DNA of 64,000 nt, taken from assembly GCA_022792535.1 (NCBI GenBank), contig JAAWBG010000021.1:1-64000 (forward strand), written 5' to 3'. Source of the stretch: Lachnospiraceae bacterium (GTDB taxonomy: Bacteria > Bacillota > Clostridia > Lachnospirales > Lachnospiraceae). Below, piece by piece: positions 18,835 through 28,297 of the stretch. Under the pieces are notes generated by a model. That model saw nothing but the letters and a program-made list of their open reading frames with translations, was not told the DNA's origin and ran no database searches. Position 1 is the stretch's first letter, and every line of letters starts with the position of its first letter. The translations under genes and the position numbers were made by a program.

Positions 18835-18940
18835 AATCATGAAAGCGCGAGAAATGTATGCTGAATGTAACTTTTCATAAGTGAACCTCCTGATATTTTC
18901 TTAAGACAGTTGGAAGTATACCATTGGCTTTGAAGGCGTA

Positions 18941-19016
18941 CCATGAACTTTGGGGAAAACTTTTAATATTAGAATTTTATAAAGTAAAAGTTTTCCTCAA
19001 AGTTCATGGTTTTTTG
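18941..19016 (+). terminator. Very long stem terminator after the HTH regulator
   Basis: Arms of 25 bp (18941-18965 and 18985-19009) pair with a single G-U, followed by TTTTTT. It starts 107 bp after the regulator stop. Apart from this hairpin the 400-bp stretch 18835-19232 shows no gene. Read from the other strand it lacks a T-run. Confidence 0.75.
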
Positions 19017-19232
19017 TTTGAAAATAAGTAGAATAAAGACAGGGGTATTGATAAGGGGTACTCCAACAAAAGATCTTCTTTGAAATGGAACAGAGAGGAT
19101 CAGATTCAACAAAGGCTCAGAAAAAAATCTTTGTGATAGTATGAGAGATAGGCAGAAGGTTCTGTCATTCCCATATAACACAAAGATTTTTTTCGTTTTA
19201 CCGAAATGCATAGATGGCAGAATAGATAAAAC

Positions 19233-19320
19233 GGAGGAGGGGGGATTTGAACCCCCGCGCCGGGACTACCGGCCTACTGGTGTTCGAAGCCAGACCCTTC
19301 AGCCGCTTGGGTACTCCTCC
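19233..19320 (-). tRNA. tRNA-Ser (anticodon CGA)
   Basis: An 88-nt class II tRNA on the minus strand. The 7-bp acceptor stem (GGAGGAG/CTCCTCC), the D-arm, a long variable arm (GCCGG...CCCGGC) and a T-arm with TTCAAAT loop are all present. The anticodon loop TTCGAAC reads CGA; the long variable arm and discriminator G fit serine. The anticodon stem has one C-A mismatch beside the loop. CCA is not encoded. The tRNA is convergent with the HTH regulator gene and divergent from pfkA. Confidence 0.9.
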
Positions 19321-19418
19321 AAAATAAACTTTAATTATGATAAAAATGCTCTGTATTCTTACCATAAAAGGAACAGTAACATTATACCAAATATTTTTGG
19401 AAATGCAAATGAAAAATC

Positions 19419-19447
19419 TTGTGATAGATAAAATTATGAGATATAAT
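19419..19447 (+). promoter_or_regulatory. SigA promoter for the pfkA-dnaX operon
   Basis: TTGTGA (19419-19424), 17 bases, TATAAT (19442-19447). The start codon of pfkA is 65 bp downstream. Confidence 0.65.
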
Positions 19448-19511
19448 GTTACTGGTCACGAAGTGAAAATAAAAATTTGTTCAGGATATTTTGTAAAGGA
19501 TGTGAAAGTCA

Positions 19512-20585
19512 ATGAAAAGAATCGGAATGTTGACAAGCGGAGGCGACTGCCAAGCATTGAACGCGGCAATGCGGGGAGTGGTAAAAGGACTAAGCAAAAA
19601 TGTAGAAGATCTAGAGGTATATGGTTTTTACGAAGGATACAAGGGATTAATTTATGGAAATTACCGTCTGCTGACGGGGGCGGATTTTTCGGGAATCCTC
19701 ACCAAGGGAGGAACCATTCTGGGAACTTCCAGGCAGCCTTTTAAAATGATGCGGGTACCAGATGAAAACGGACTGGATAAAGTAGAGGCAATGAAACAGA
19801 CTTACTACAAACTCCGTCTGGACTGTCTGGTGATTCTGGGGGGAAATGGAACCCAGAAAACGGCTAATCTGCTGCGGGAGGAAGGACTGCATGTGATTCA
19901 TCTTCCCAAAACAATTGATAATGATATTTATGGTACTGATGTAACCTTCGGATTCCAGAGCGCCATCAATATCGCAACAGAAGCGATTGACTGCATTCAC
20001 ACCACAGCGGCTTCTCATAACCGGGTGTTTATTGTGGAAGTTATGGGACATAAAGTAGGGTGGCTGACCTTATATGCAGGGATTGCAGGAGGAGCCGATA
20101 TTATTCTTCTTCCAGAAATTCCCTATGATATTGATAAGGTGGTATCAGCGATCCAGGGAAGAAACCGGGCTGGAAAAGGATTTACGATTCTTGCAGTTGC
20201 AGAGGGAGCTATTTCCAAAGAGGACGCGGCTCTTTCTAAGAAAGAATTAAAGGAAAAGAGAAAAAGCACCAAATATCCTTCTGTTTCCTATGAAGTGGCA
20301 GAACGCATTCAGGAAAAAATAGGAAGCGAAGTGAGGGTTACCGTTCCAGGCCATACTCAGAGAGGAGGAAGCCCCTGTCCCTATGACCGTGTGCTGTGTA
20401 CCAGACTTGGGGCGGCAGCGGCAGATCTGATTCTGAAGGAAGACTATGGATATATGGTGGCTATGATCAATGGAAATACCAAGAAAGTTCCATTGGGAGA
20501 CGTGGCAGGAAAATTAAAAATGGTAGAACCAGATTCTAAGATGATCAAAGAAGCAAAATTGATCGGAATCAGTTTTGGAGATTAA
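19512..20585 (+). CDS. pfkA: 6-phosphofructokinase
   Basis: Phosphorylates fructose 6-phosphate to the 1,6-bisphosphate, the committed step of glycolysis. The 357-residue protein has GMLTSGGDCQALNAAMR at the N-terminus, GGNGT at the donor site, PKTIDND near 139-145, and the sugar-site MGHKVGW and PGHTQRGGSP motifs. A Gly after GGN points to ATP as donor (PPi enzymes have Asp there), while Lys in PKTIDND is like PPi-dependent and group III enzymes; so the donor is probably ATP but not certain. The start follows AGGATGTG. dnaX starts 2 bp after the stop, so the promoter at 19419 probably serves the whole block to recR. Confidence 0.92.
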   Translation: MKRIGMLTSGGDCQALNAAMRGVVKGLSKNVEDLEVYGFYEGYKGLIYGNYRLLTGADFSGILTKGGTILGTSRQPFKMMRVPDENGLDKVEAMKQTYYKLRLDCLVILGGNGTQKTANLLREEGLHVIHLPKTIDNDIYGTDVTFGFQSAINIATEAIDCIHTTAASHNRVFIVEVMGHKVGWLTLYAGIAGGADIILLPEIPYDIDKVVSAIQGRNRAGKGFTILAVAEGAISKEDAALSKKELKEKRKSTKYPSVSYEVAERIQEKIGSEVRVTVPGHTQRGGSPCPYDRVLCTRLGAAAADLILKEDYGYMVAMINGNTKKVPLGDVAGKLKMVEPDSKMIKEAKLIGISFGD

Positions 20586-20587
20586 AC

Positions 20588-22210
20588 ATGTCATATACTG
20601 CGTTGTACCGCAAGTTCCGGCCCCAGAGATTCGAAGACGTCCGGGGCCAGGAACATATTGTAACGACCTTGAAAAATCAGATACAGGCGGAGCGGGTAGG
20701 ACACGCCTATCTGTTCTGCGGCACCAGGGGAACTGGAAAGACCAGTATCGCCAAAATATTTGCAAAGGCCATCAACTGTGAACATCCTGTTGATGGAAGT
20801 CCCTGCGGAGAATGCTCTTCCTGTAAAGCTATTGCGGCAGGAAATTCCATGAATGTGATAGAGATTGACGCAGCCTCCAATAATGGCGTGGAAAATATTC
20901 GCGAGATTCGGGAGGAAGTGGCGTATTCTCCCACAGAGGGCAGATACAAAGTCTATATTATCGACGAGGTTCATATGCTGTCTATAGGAGCCTTTAATGC
21001 ACTTCTCAAAACCTTGGAAGAACCGCCTTCCTATGTTGTCTTTATTCTGGCCACCACAGAATCTCATAAGATTCCTGTGACTATATTGTCCAGATGCCAG
21101 CGGTATGATTTCAGAAGGATTACCATTGGTACCATAACGGAACGTTTGACAGAGCTGATGACACAGGAACAGGTAGAGGTGGAAGAACGAGCCATCCGCT
21201 ATATTGCAAAAGCTGCAGACGGTTCTATGCGTGACGCCCTAAGTCTGCTGGATCAATGCATTGCCTTTTATCTGGGAGAAAAGCTGACCTACGATCATGT
21301 GCTGGATGTGCTGGGAGCGGTAGATACAGAAGTCTTTTCCCGAATGCTCCGCAAAATTATGAAAAGAGATATTTCAGGAGCCATTGCTTTGTTGGAAGAA
21401 TTGATCATTCATGGCCGGGAACCAGGACAGTTCGTCATAGATTTTACTTGGTATTTGAGAAATTTGCTTTTGCTGCAAAGTTCTGATAATATGGAAGAAG
21501 TATTGGATATTTCCAGTGAAAATCTGCTGTTATTAAAAGAGGAATCTCAGATGATAGAGGCAGAGCAATGCATCCGGTATATTCGGATTTTTTCAGAATT
21601 GTCCAATCAGATCCGCTACGGAGCTCAAAAGAGGGTTTTAATCGAGATTGCGCTGATCAAACTGTGCAGACCTCAAATGGAGCGGGATTACGATTCCCTG
21701 GCAGAGCGGATCGCACAGTTGGAGCAGAAAATGGAAGCTGGAATTCCTCTGCAGGTCCAGGGATCTCAAGACGGCGGGGCTCAGGCTTATGGAACCCAGA
21801 ATTACGATAGAAGCCAGCCGATAGAAGATTCCCAGCAGGAAAGGCCCAGGCAATTGCAAAAGGCAGTTCCAGAGGATGTAAAACAGGTGGTAAAAAACTG
21901 GCATGGAATTATTGAAGGGCTGTCAGGCGGGCTTAAGAATTATCTAAAATCAGCTCATTTGAGTTTGGCAGGAGAAGATCAGCTGGTGATCGTTTTAGAG
22001 GATGAAGTGGCAGAATCATTTGTGAATTCAGAGACACATATCCAGGAATTAAAAGATCAGATTGCAGGGAAGACCGGTAAAGAAGTGGAAATCAAGATTC
22101 AGGGAATGGAGAGAGGCGGTTCCTTTGAGGAATCTTATGTGGATCTTGGGAAATTGATCAATATGGAGATTACCATCGAAGAGGATGAGATGGAAGACCA
22201 GATAGAATAA
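20588..22210 (+). CDS. dnaX: DNA polymerase III subunits gamma/tau
   Basis: The clamp-loader ATPase of the replisome, 540 residues. It begins [23 protein letters not shown], has Walker [10 protein letters not shown] near residue 45, four zinc cysteines in [17 protein letters not shown] near 64-80, the DEVHML Walker B near 127 and the sensor [10 protein letters not shown]. The C-terminal part from about 375 is the variable tau region, with a Gln-rich linker near 390-425. Only the frame of the full-length tau is visible; I did not find a clear slippery site for a shorter gamma form. It leads ybaB and recR, a conserved order in Firmicutes. Confidence 0.96.
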   Translation: MSYTALYRKFRPQRFEDVRGQEHIVTTLKNQIQAERVGHAYLFCGTRGTGKTSIAKIFAKAINCEHPVDGSPCGECSSCKAIAAGNSMNVIEIDAASNNGVENIREIREEVAYSPTEGRYKVYIIDEVHMLSIGAFNALLKTLEEPPSYVVFILATTESHKIPVTILSRCQRYDFRRITIGTITERLTELMTQEQVEVEERAIRYIAKAADGSMRDALSLLDQCIAFYLGEKLTYDHVLDVLGAVDTEVFSRMLRKIMKRDISGAIALLEELIIHGREPGQFVIDFTWYLRNLLLLQSSDNMEEVLDISSENLLLLKEESQMIEAEQCIRYIRIFSELSNQIRYGAQKRVLIEIALIKLCRPQMERDYDSLAERIAQLEQKMEAGIPLQVQGSQDGGAQAYGTQNYDRSQPIEDSQQERPRQLQKAVPEDVKQVVKNWHGIIEGLSGGLKNYLKSAHLSLAGEDQLVIVLEDEVAESFVNSETHIQELKDQIAGKTGKEVEIKIQGMERGGSFEESYVDLGKLINMEITIEEDEMEDQIE

Positions 22211-22224
22211 AGGAGGAAATACAG

Positions 22225-22578
22225 ATGGCAAAGCGTGGAGGATTCCCAGGAGGAATGCCTGGAAATATGAATAATCTTATGAAACAGGCTCAGAAAATGC
22301 AGAAGCAGATGGAAGAGGCTACGAAGGAACTGGAGGAAAAAGAGGTTACGGCAACTGCAGGCGGCGGAGCAGTGGAAGTGACGATCTCCGGGAAAAAAGA
22401 AGTGACAAAAGTAAAATTGGCAGAAGAGGTAGTAGATCCAGATGATATTGAGATGCTGGAAGATCTGATTATGGCAGCCACCAATGAAGCCCTTCGTCAA
22501 ATTGAGGAGGCGTCACAGCAGACCATGTCAAAAATCACAGGCGGACTTGGAGGAATGGGCGGCGGATTTCCTTTCTAA
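22225..22578 (+). CDS. ybaB: YbaB/EbfC family nucleoid-associated protein
   Basis: A 117-residue DNA-binding protein that acts as a dimer on the nucleoid. It has an N-terminal Gly/Asn/Met-rich start ([22 protein letters not shown]), the central beta-strand segment [16 protein letters not shown], and a Gly-rich tail. The start follows AAAGGAGG. It lies between dnaX and recR as in most Firmicutes. Confidence 0.95.
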   Translation: MAKRGGFPGGMPGNMNNLMKQAQKMQKQMEEATKELEEKEVTATAGGGAVEVTISGKKEVTKVKLAEEVVDPDDIEMLEDLIMAATNEALRQIEEASQQTMSKITGGLGGMGGGFPF

Positions 22579-22617
22579 CATGAAATAAAAGCAAGCAGCC
22601 ATGGGAAGGAGATATGG

Positions 22618-23214
22618 ATGGATTATTACAGCAGTCAGATCAGTAAATTAATAGAAGAATTATCTTCTCTGCCTGGAATTGGAAGCAAGTCGGCGCAACG
22701 GCTTGCTTTTCATATTCTGAATATGCCGGTGGAACATGTGGAAGAACTTTCTTCCGCCATCTTAGAAGCCAGAAAAAAGGTAAAATACTGCAGACAATGT
22801 TTTACTCTGACAGATGACGATCTCTGTCCTATCTGTAAAAATGCGGACCGGGACCATAAGACTATTATGGTAGTGGAAGATACCAGAGACTTGGCGGCAT
22901 ATGAGAAGACTAACAAATATGAAGGCGTCTACCATGTTCTGCATGGAGCGATTTCTCCTATGTTGGGAATCGGTCCTAACGATATTAAACTGAAAGAACT
23001 GATGCAGCGGCTTCAGGAGGAAGTGGAAGAAGTGATTATCGCCACCAATTCCAGTCTGGAAGGAGAGACCACGGCTATGTATATCAGCAAGCTGATCAAA
23101 CCTACAGGGATCAAGGTTTCCAGAATTGCCAGCGGCGTTCCCGTAGGAGGAGATCTAGAGTACATAGATGAAATGACGCTGTACCGGGCTCTGGAAGGAA
23201 GAACAGAATTATAG
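22618..23214 (+). CDS. recR: Recombination mediator protein RecR
   Basis: RecR works with RecO (and RecF) to load RecA at gaps. The 198-residue protein has the helix-hairpin-helix [17 protein letters not shown] (18-34), a four-cysteine zinc finger ([16 protein letters not shown], 57-72), and a Toprim domain ([16 protein letters not shown]). Size and order are typical. The operon probably ends here or continues into the LysM gene 92 bp downstream. Confidence 0.96.
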   Translation: MDYYSSQISKLIEELSSLPGIGSKSAQRLAFHILNMPVEHVEELSSAILEARKKVKYCRQCFTLTDDDLCPICKNADRDHKTIMVVEDTRDLAAYEKTNKYEGVYHVLHGAISPMLGIGPNDIKLKELMQRLQEEVEEVIIATNSSLEGETTAMYISKLIKPTGIKVSRIASGVPVGGDLEYIDEMTLYRALEGRTEL

Positions 23215-23306
23215 CGAATTTTGTTGAAATGTTTTTTTCAGGTGTGACAAAAATTTCCAAAAACTGCAAATATAATATGCTACCATGTCTAAAAAGAGGT
23301 GAAGAC

Positions 23307-24893
23307 ATGATAGAAATTGTTTGCAAAGAAGGATTACAGGAAGAGAAAAAAGAAGGAAGTCTGTGTCTGCCTAAAAATATACGTCAGATTGGAAGCCCAG
23401 GAGGAAGGCATAAAATTTACATAGAAGATTATGTGTATACATATCTCAGAGCGATGGCTCAGAAAGAAGAGTCCTGCGCAGCAGTTTTTTTAGGCAGGAG
23501 CCAGATGATGAAAGAGATCCGATATACTTTTGTCAGCGGAGCAGTGGAATGCAAAGCAGCGATTTTTCAGTGGGATCATATTCGCCTGGATGATAACTTT
23601 TGGGAATACATAGAAGAAGAAAAGAAAGAGTATTTTCAGGAAAAAGAAATTGTAGGATGGTTTTTGGGAAAAAAGGGACAAGCAATGTCCTTGTCTCCCG
23701 CTGTGGAAGGCGCCCACCGAAAATACTTTGCAGGCCGAGACAAAATTCTGATGCTGCTGGATATCATGGAGGAGGAAGAAGCTTTCTTCATATACGATCA
23801 GGGATATCTGCAAAGGCGGGAAGGCTATTATATCTATTATGAAAAAAATGCGCCTATGCAGGAATATATGATCAGCAAGCGTCAGGAAGAGCAGCGCTCA
23901 GAAAGACTTTTATTGTTGGGAGAAACAGCGATGCTGAGAATCCCAGAAGAAGTGAAAAAACTGCAAAGTCCTGAAAAAGAGTGCAAAAAATCTGAAAAGA
24001 AGCAGGAAGAGTGGAACAATGTTGAGGCCAGCCGGCAGGGAGAGCCAGCACATACTGAGGCCAGCCGGCAGGGAGAGTCAGCACATGCTGAGACAGAGTA
24101 CCAGGAAGAATTAGAGGAACTTTATGAGGATCAGAAACAGGGATTAGAAGAAATCAGGACAGGCTGCCAGAGACAGGAAACAGAATTTCTAGAAGGGGCA
24201 GAGAAGATATTTGCAAAAAGCAACTTAGAGGAGCCCAAAACTCAGGCAGAGGAAGCTTTAGAATCTTACCGCTATATGATATTAGAACGCCAGGGAAGGC
24301 AGATTGAGAGACAGAATCGGAAATTCCTGTATACAGCGGCTTCCTTTTTCTTGGTGATTGTCTGTGTGATTGGTATCACTACCATTAATAATTACCGGAA
24401 AATGCAGGAAGTGGAAGATGTGCTTCATGTGATGAAAGATTCTGAAACAGAAAAGAAACGTTCTGAGAGCCGGAATGGAGTGGTTGTGGAAAGTGTAGAA
24501 TCACAGGTGTCTCCGCTGAAAGAAGGAGAATCAGCAGAATCCCCTAAAAATGAAACCAGCTCCAAAACCAGTCAGAAAGAAGAGGAGAATCAGCAGAATT
24601 CTTCGGAAGTTTCTGGTGAGAATGGAGAAGTTCAGGAAGAAAACACAGCAGAGCCTGTAGAAAGTGAAAATACATCGGAAGAGAATCCGGCAGAATCTGA
24701 AAAAAGTGAAAATGATCAAAATCAGGACAAACCGCAGGAGGCACGCTATTATACGGTGAAGTCAGGAGATACCTTAGCGTCTATCTGCATTAATATTTAT
24801 CATGACAAGGATATGATGAAAAAAGTGTGCGAGGCAAATGGAATTGAAAATGGAGATAAGATTTATGCAGGCCAGAAATTGCTGCTTCCATAA
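23307..24893 (+). CDS. Single-span membrane protein with C-terminal LysM domain
   Basis: A 528-residue protein with an unusual layout: a cytoplasmic region of some 338 residues, one membrane span (about 340-360), a low-complexity Ser/Glu/Asn linker, and one LysM domain at the very C-terminus (YYTVKSGDTLASICINIY ... GQKLLLP) that should bind peptidoglycan. The N-terminal part has no domain I recognise and holds two copies of an 11-residue repeat (EASRQGE-type) near 235-256. I chose the ATG at 23307 after AGAGGTGAAG instead of an upstream in-frame ATG at 23229. It starts a three-gene group with the DUF5711 and CvpA genes. The role may be linking the cell wall to the inside; this is inference. 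Confidence 0.8.
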   Translation: MIEIVCKEGLQEEKKEGSLCLPKNIRQIGSPGGRHKIYIEDYVYTYLRAMAQKEESCAAVFLGRSQMMKEIRYTFVSGAVECKAAIFQWDHIRLDDNFWEYIEEEKKEYFQEKEIVGWFLGKKGQAMSLSPAVEGAHRKYFAGRDKILMLLDIMEEEEAFFIYDQGYLQRREGYYIYYEKNAPMQEYMISKRQEEQRSERLLLLGETAMLRIPEEVKKLQSPEKECKKSEKKQEEWNNVEASRQGEPAHTEASRQGESAHAETEYQEELEELYEDQKQGLEEIRTGCQRQETEFLEGAEKIFAKSNLEEPKTQAEEALESYRYMILERQGRQIERQNRKFLYTAASFFLVIVCVIGITTINNYRKMQEVEDVLHVMKDSETEKKRSESRNGVVVESVESQVSPLKEGESAESPKNETSSKTSQKEEENQQNSSEVSGENGEVQEENTAEPVESENTSEENPAESEKSENDQNQDKPQEARYYTVKSGDTLASICINIYHDKDMMKKVCEANGIENGDKIYAGQKLLLP

Positions 24894-24961
24894 ATGATAA
24901 GAGATAACATGCAGCAGGAGAAACGTCCTTTGGACGGAAAAGTACTTTTGGAGGTGTAAGG

Positions 24962-26146
24962 TTGGAAGAGAAAACATACCGGGTGGTAAAATCGGATGTT
25001 GAGGGAATGAACGAAAAGATTCACAGACACCGAAAAAGAATCGTGAGATGGGTTGCATTTGCAGTGACAGTGATATTGCTCACAGGTGCCGGAACATACA
25101 TTTATCTGCAGACAAGAACTTATTCGGAATATGAAGTGCTGAAAACGGTGGAACGAGAAGATTCTGCTGGAACGAAATTTGAGGTTTTTCAAGGAAATAT
25201 CCTAAAATACAGCAAAGACGGTGCCTTTTGTGTGGACGTCAACAATAAGATGATTTGGAATCAGACTTATGAAATGCAGGAGCCAGTGGTGGATGTCTGT
25301 GAGAATTATGTGGCCATTGCTGATAAAAAGGGAGACAAGGTTTATATTATGGACGCTTCCGGGGCCAGCGGAGAAATCAAAACTCCAATGCCCATTCAGC
25401 GGGTACAGGTGGCCAATCAGGGAACAGTGGCGGTTCTTATGGAACAGAAAGGCACTGGATATATCCAGATATATGACAAAGCTGGAACCTTTCTGGCAGA
25501 AGGAGAGCTCCACACAGAAAACAGCGGTTACCCTTTAGATATTACCATTTCCAACGATGGTAAGAAGCTGGCGGTGGCTTTGCTGGATGTAAATGAAGGA
25601 AATGTAAAGACCACCATTACCTTTTATAATTTTGATACCATTGGCCAGAATGAGATTGACAACATTGTGAGTCAGTATTCTTATGCAGATATGGTATTTC
25701 CTAAAGTGGAATTTTTGACCAATGATATTATGGTTGCTTTTGGCAGTCAGAAAACAGTGATTTTTGAAGGCCCTCAGAAGCCCCAGGTAAAAAAAGAGAT
25801 TTTGGTAAAAAAGGAGATTCAAAGTATTTTTTACAATGAAGCTTACATAGGATTCGTCTTTGACAATGAAAATACGGAGATTTCCCATAATATGAAAATA
25901 TATGATCTGCGGGGAGCAGAGGTAGTCTCAAAAGACTTTGAGATGGAATATCAGGAGATCGGATTTTTGGAAAATGACGAGGTGTGCGTTCGAAATGATC
26001 TGGAATGTGCTATTTATACCCTGCGAGGTGTGGAAAAATATCACGCAAATTTTGAGAAAAGTATCTGGAAAGTAATGTCTGCAAATAAGATCAGAGATTA
26101 TATTTTCTTGGTAGATGGCGAGACACAGAGGATTAGACTGAAATAG
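24962..26146 (+). CDS. DUF5711 family membrane-anchored protein
   Basis: A 394-residue protein with a short basic cytoplasmic N-terminus, one membrane span at about 25-45 (VAFAVTVILLTGAGTYIYL) and an exported domain of WD40-like beta-propeller character, with repeated strands such as YVAIADKKGDKVYIMDASG and GTVAVLMEQKGTGYIQIYDKAG. The family is DUF5711, common in Lachnospiraceae and of unknown role. The start codon is TTG after TTGGAGGTG. It sits between the LysM and CvpA genes, with 13 bp to CvpA if the earlier start of that gene is used. Confidence 0.8.
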   Translation: MEEKTYRVVKSDVEGMNEKIHRHRKRIVRWVAFAVTVILLTGAGTYIYLQTRTYSEYEVLKTVEREDSAGTKFEVFQGNILKYSKDGAFCVDVNNKMIWNQTYEMQEPVVDVCENYVAIADKKGDKVYIMDASGASGEIKTPMPIQRVQVANQGTVAVLMEQKGTGYIQIYDKAGTFLAEGELHTENSGYPLDITISNDGKKLAVALLDVNEGNVKTTITFYNFDTIGQNEIDNIVSQYSYADMVFPKVEFLTNDIMVAFGSQKTVIFEGPQKPQVKKEILVKKEIQSIFYNEAYIGFVFDNENTEISHNMKIYDLRGAEVVSKDFEMEYQEIGFLENDEVCVRNDLECAIYTLRGVEKYHANFEKSIWKVMSANKIRDYIFLVDGETQRIRLK

Positions 26147-26153
26147 GAGTACG

Positions 26154-26762
26154 GTGAAGATGGATCTGTTATTGATAGTGGTACTTATTATTTTTGGAGG
26201 ATTTGCATTACATGGATACATCAGAGGATTGGTCAGAATGATCTATTCTCTGGCGGCAGTCTTTTTGACCATAGGGCTTGCTTCCCTGATGGCCCCTTAC
26301 GGAGCAGAATTTTTGCGGGAACAGACGCCTCTGTACGAGGCTATTCAGGAAAAAACCATGGAGATTCTAAGTCAGCAGTTGGAAGAGAAAACAGAACTGG
26401 AGGTTTCGGATCTTCTGAAAGAGAATGGGATAGAACAAGTGACAGCTCAGATGGCAGACGCTATCCTGCAAAGGCTTGCCTGGATATTGGCGTTGATCCT
26501 GGTTGGGATCTTGTTGGGGGTTCTGATTCATGTTTTGGATTTGATTGCCAAACTGCCGGGAATCAATACGATCAATCATATGGGAGGGCTGATCGTGGGC
26601 GTGATCGAAGGCCTTGCCATTGTGTGGGTACTGTTTTTTGTGGCGGGCCTCTGCCAGAGCAGTGAGTGGGGAAGCCAGGTGATGACTTCCATTCAGGATA
26701 ATGTTTTTCTGCGTCTTTTATATGAGAATAATTTGATCGAACAATTGGTTATGAGAAAGTAG
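26154..26762 (+). CDS. CvpA family membrane protein
   Basis: A 202-residue CvpA/colicin V production-type membrane protein. It has N-terminal spans at about 4-20 and 25-45, and two further spans at about 105-130 and 142-168, with the HGYIRGLVR motif after the first span as in CvpA proteins. The start is GTG 26154 or ATG 26160; both share the AGGAG site and differ by two residues. CvpA proteins affect envelope stability and colicin or peptidoglycan hydrolase phenotypes in other bacteria. It ends the LysM-DUF5711-CvpA group. Confidence 0.82.
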   Translation: MKMDLLLIVVLIIFGGFALHGYIRGLVRMIYSLAAVFLTIGLASLMAPYGAEFLREQTPLYEAIQEKTMEILSQQLEEKTELEVSDLLKENGIEQVTAQMADAILQRLAWILALILVGILLGVLIHVLDLIAKLPGINTINHMGGLIVGVIEGLAIVWVLFFVAGLCQSSEWGSQVMTSIQDNVFLRLLYENNLIEQLVMRK

Positions 26763-26823
26763 CCGTGAAATGATTTTATATCTTCAAAAAGATATCTTAT
26801 GTTTTGAAAAAACATGGCAAAAG

Positions 26824-26853
26824 TTGACAAAACTTCAAGGGGGGGGGTATAAT
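26824..26853 (+). promoter_or_regulatory. Consensus SigA promoter with G9 tract in the spacer
   Basis: TTGACA (26824-26829) and TATAAT (26848-26853) are both perfect. They are 18 bases apart, one more than the optimum, and nine consecutive G (26839-26847) directly precede the -10. Loss or gain of one G would set the spacing to 17 or 19 and change promoter strength. The start codon is 46 bp downstream. Confidence 0.85.
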
Positions 26854-26898
26854 CAAAGTACTTGATTAACAAAAATTAAAGTACAAGGAGGAAAATTT

Positions 26899-27702
26899 AT
26901 GAAACTGGGAAAAAGAATACTGTCTCTTGTATTGGCAGCAGTGATGTGCTGTGGTATGGGATTTGCAGTAAGCGGAACAGAGGCAGAAGCGGCAGCTAAG
27001 GTGACAGTACCGAAAGTAATACGGTGTGGTGTGGGAATGAGAAAAACACAGACTATTACTATCAACATGCCAGGTAAGGACGACAAGATAAAAAATGTCA
27101 AAGTTTATGAGGGAAGTAAGAAAACAAAGAATCTGGTTGTAAAAGAGACATATAGATATCGTTATTCAGGAACAGGTACTACAAGTACAACATATCCGTC
27201 TACTTCTAATCTCACTTTTTACGCAAAAAAAGAAGGAGTTTACAAAATTAAATTTGATGTATATAAAACTAAAACAGCCAGAAGAAGCAGCCATACGATA
27301 ACAGTACGTGCAAAAGAACACGGCGATTCTATTATACAGGGAGTTACATTGGATGGTCAGAATATCTGGGATCCGTATAATCCTTATTCTCATTATACTA
27401 CAAAGAAGTCTGGAAAATTGAAATTTACTTTGGCAGATGGCTGTAAAATAAAAAAGATCACTGTATCTTATCCAGATAAAAAAGGAAAAACCCAATATAA
27501 AAGCATAAAAAATGGAAAGAAAGTAACATTTGGACAATATGGTTATCAATATTCTACCAGTTCATCCTGGGGCCAGAATATGTGGGCTGGAACTAGTATC
27601 TCAATTACTTATACAGATAAATATAACCAGAAGGGCGTTACATATTATACAAACTATACGATTTATACAAAAGCAAATAAGTGGTATAAAAGTCAATACT
27701 AA
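26899..27702 (+). CDS. Secreted protein of unknown function
   Basis: A 267-residue protein with a clear signal peptide: basic start MKLGKR, hydrophobic ILSLVLAAVMCCGMGFAV, and probable cleavage after AEA near residue 33. The mature part is basic, rich in Lys, Thr and Tyr, and should be all beta-strand, perhaps with two Ig-like domains (about 35-145 and 146-250). No anchor or sorting signal is present, so it is released or bound by charge. I do not recognise the family. The ribosome site AAGGAGG is strong. It is monocistronic: it has its own poly-G promoter and a terminator 36 bp after the stop. Confidence 0.75.
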   Translation: MKLGKRILSLVLAAVMCCGMGFAVSGTEAEAAAKVTVPKVIRCGVGMRKTQTITINMPGKDDKIKNVKVYEGSKKTKNLVVKETYRYRYSGTGTTSTTYPSTSNLTFYAKKEGVYKIKFDVYKTKTARRSSHTITVRAKEHGDSIIQGVTLDGQNIWDPYNPYSHYTTKKSGKLKFTLADGCKIKKITVSYPDKKGKTQYKSIKNGKKVTFGQYGYQYSTSSSWGQNMWAGTSISITYTDKYNQKGVTYYTNYTIYTKANKWYKSQY

Positions 27703-27738
27703 AAATAGCTTTGCATGGGCAGTCGATAATTAGATAGA

Positions 27739-27792
27739 AAAGCCGCTGTAATTTCTGAAGATTCAGCTCAGGAGTTACAACGGCTTTTTTTG
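27739..27792 (+). terminator. Intrinsic terminator after the secreted-protein gene
   Basis: Stem AAGCCG-TGTAA against TTACA-CGGCTT with an inner loop, followed by seven T. Between here and 28298 about 500 bp carry no gene. Confidence 0.75.
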
Positions 27793-28009
27793 TGAAATAT
27801 GAGAAAGAAACATCTTGATAGTACTTACTATGATTATGAGAGATAGGCAGTAGAAAATTTTTATGAAAGAGGAAGAAAGATTAAGGAAAGAACTTGGATT
27901 AAAGTGATTTCTCAGTGAATGCCCAGACATTTCGAAAAATTCGGTAAAATCCCTAAGAAAAATCCTTAAAAAAATAGCATTTTTTACAGAAATGTGATAT
28001 AATTCTTAA

Positions 28010-28115
28010 ACGGAGGATTATATCCAGAGCAGGGAGATACGGTGGTATCTATATCATACGAAAGAGAAAACTGTTCTGAATATGGTTTCTCCGTGATTGC
28101 GTACCCCTTTTTCCG
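28010..28115 (+). other. Possible structured leader before the giant repeat protein gene
   Basis: In the 595-bp stretch between genes, two hairpins are visible: AGATAC-GGTG-GTATCT (28035-28050) and GAGAAA...TTTCTC (28064-28091). A TATAAT-like box lies just before, near 27997-28002. I compared it from memory with c-di-GMP-I riboswitches, which often precede adhesins, and saw no match. It is listed as structure of unknown meaning. Confidence 0.25.
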
Positions 28116-28297
28116 GTCTGGACGTAAAAAATAGAAGGAAAAAGAAACAAGATCTGGAAAATTTAGAAAATTCGGAAAAACTATTATCATTTCAAGCACA
28201 AATGCCGAAAAAAATTAATAATATTAATATAGATAGATTATGATAGATAGAAGGAACATAGCAGGATGCATATGGGATGAAGCAAGGAGGAATGATG

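Noticed and set aside
28010..28115. c-di-GMP riboswitch before the giant surface protein
   Set aside because: No GEMM-type conserved core could be recognised; only two simple hairpins.
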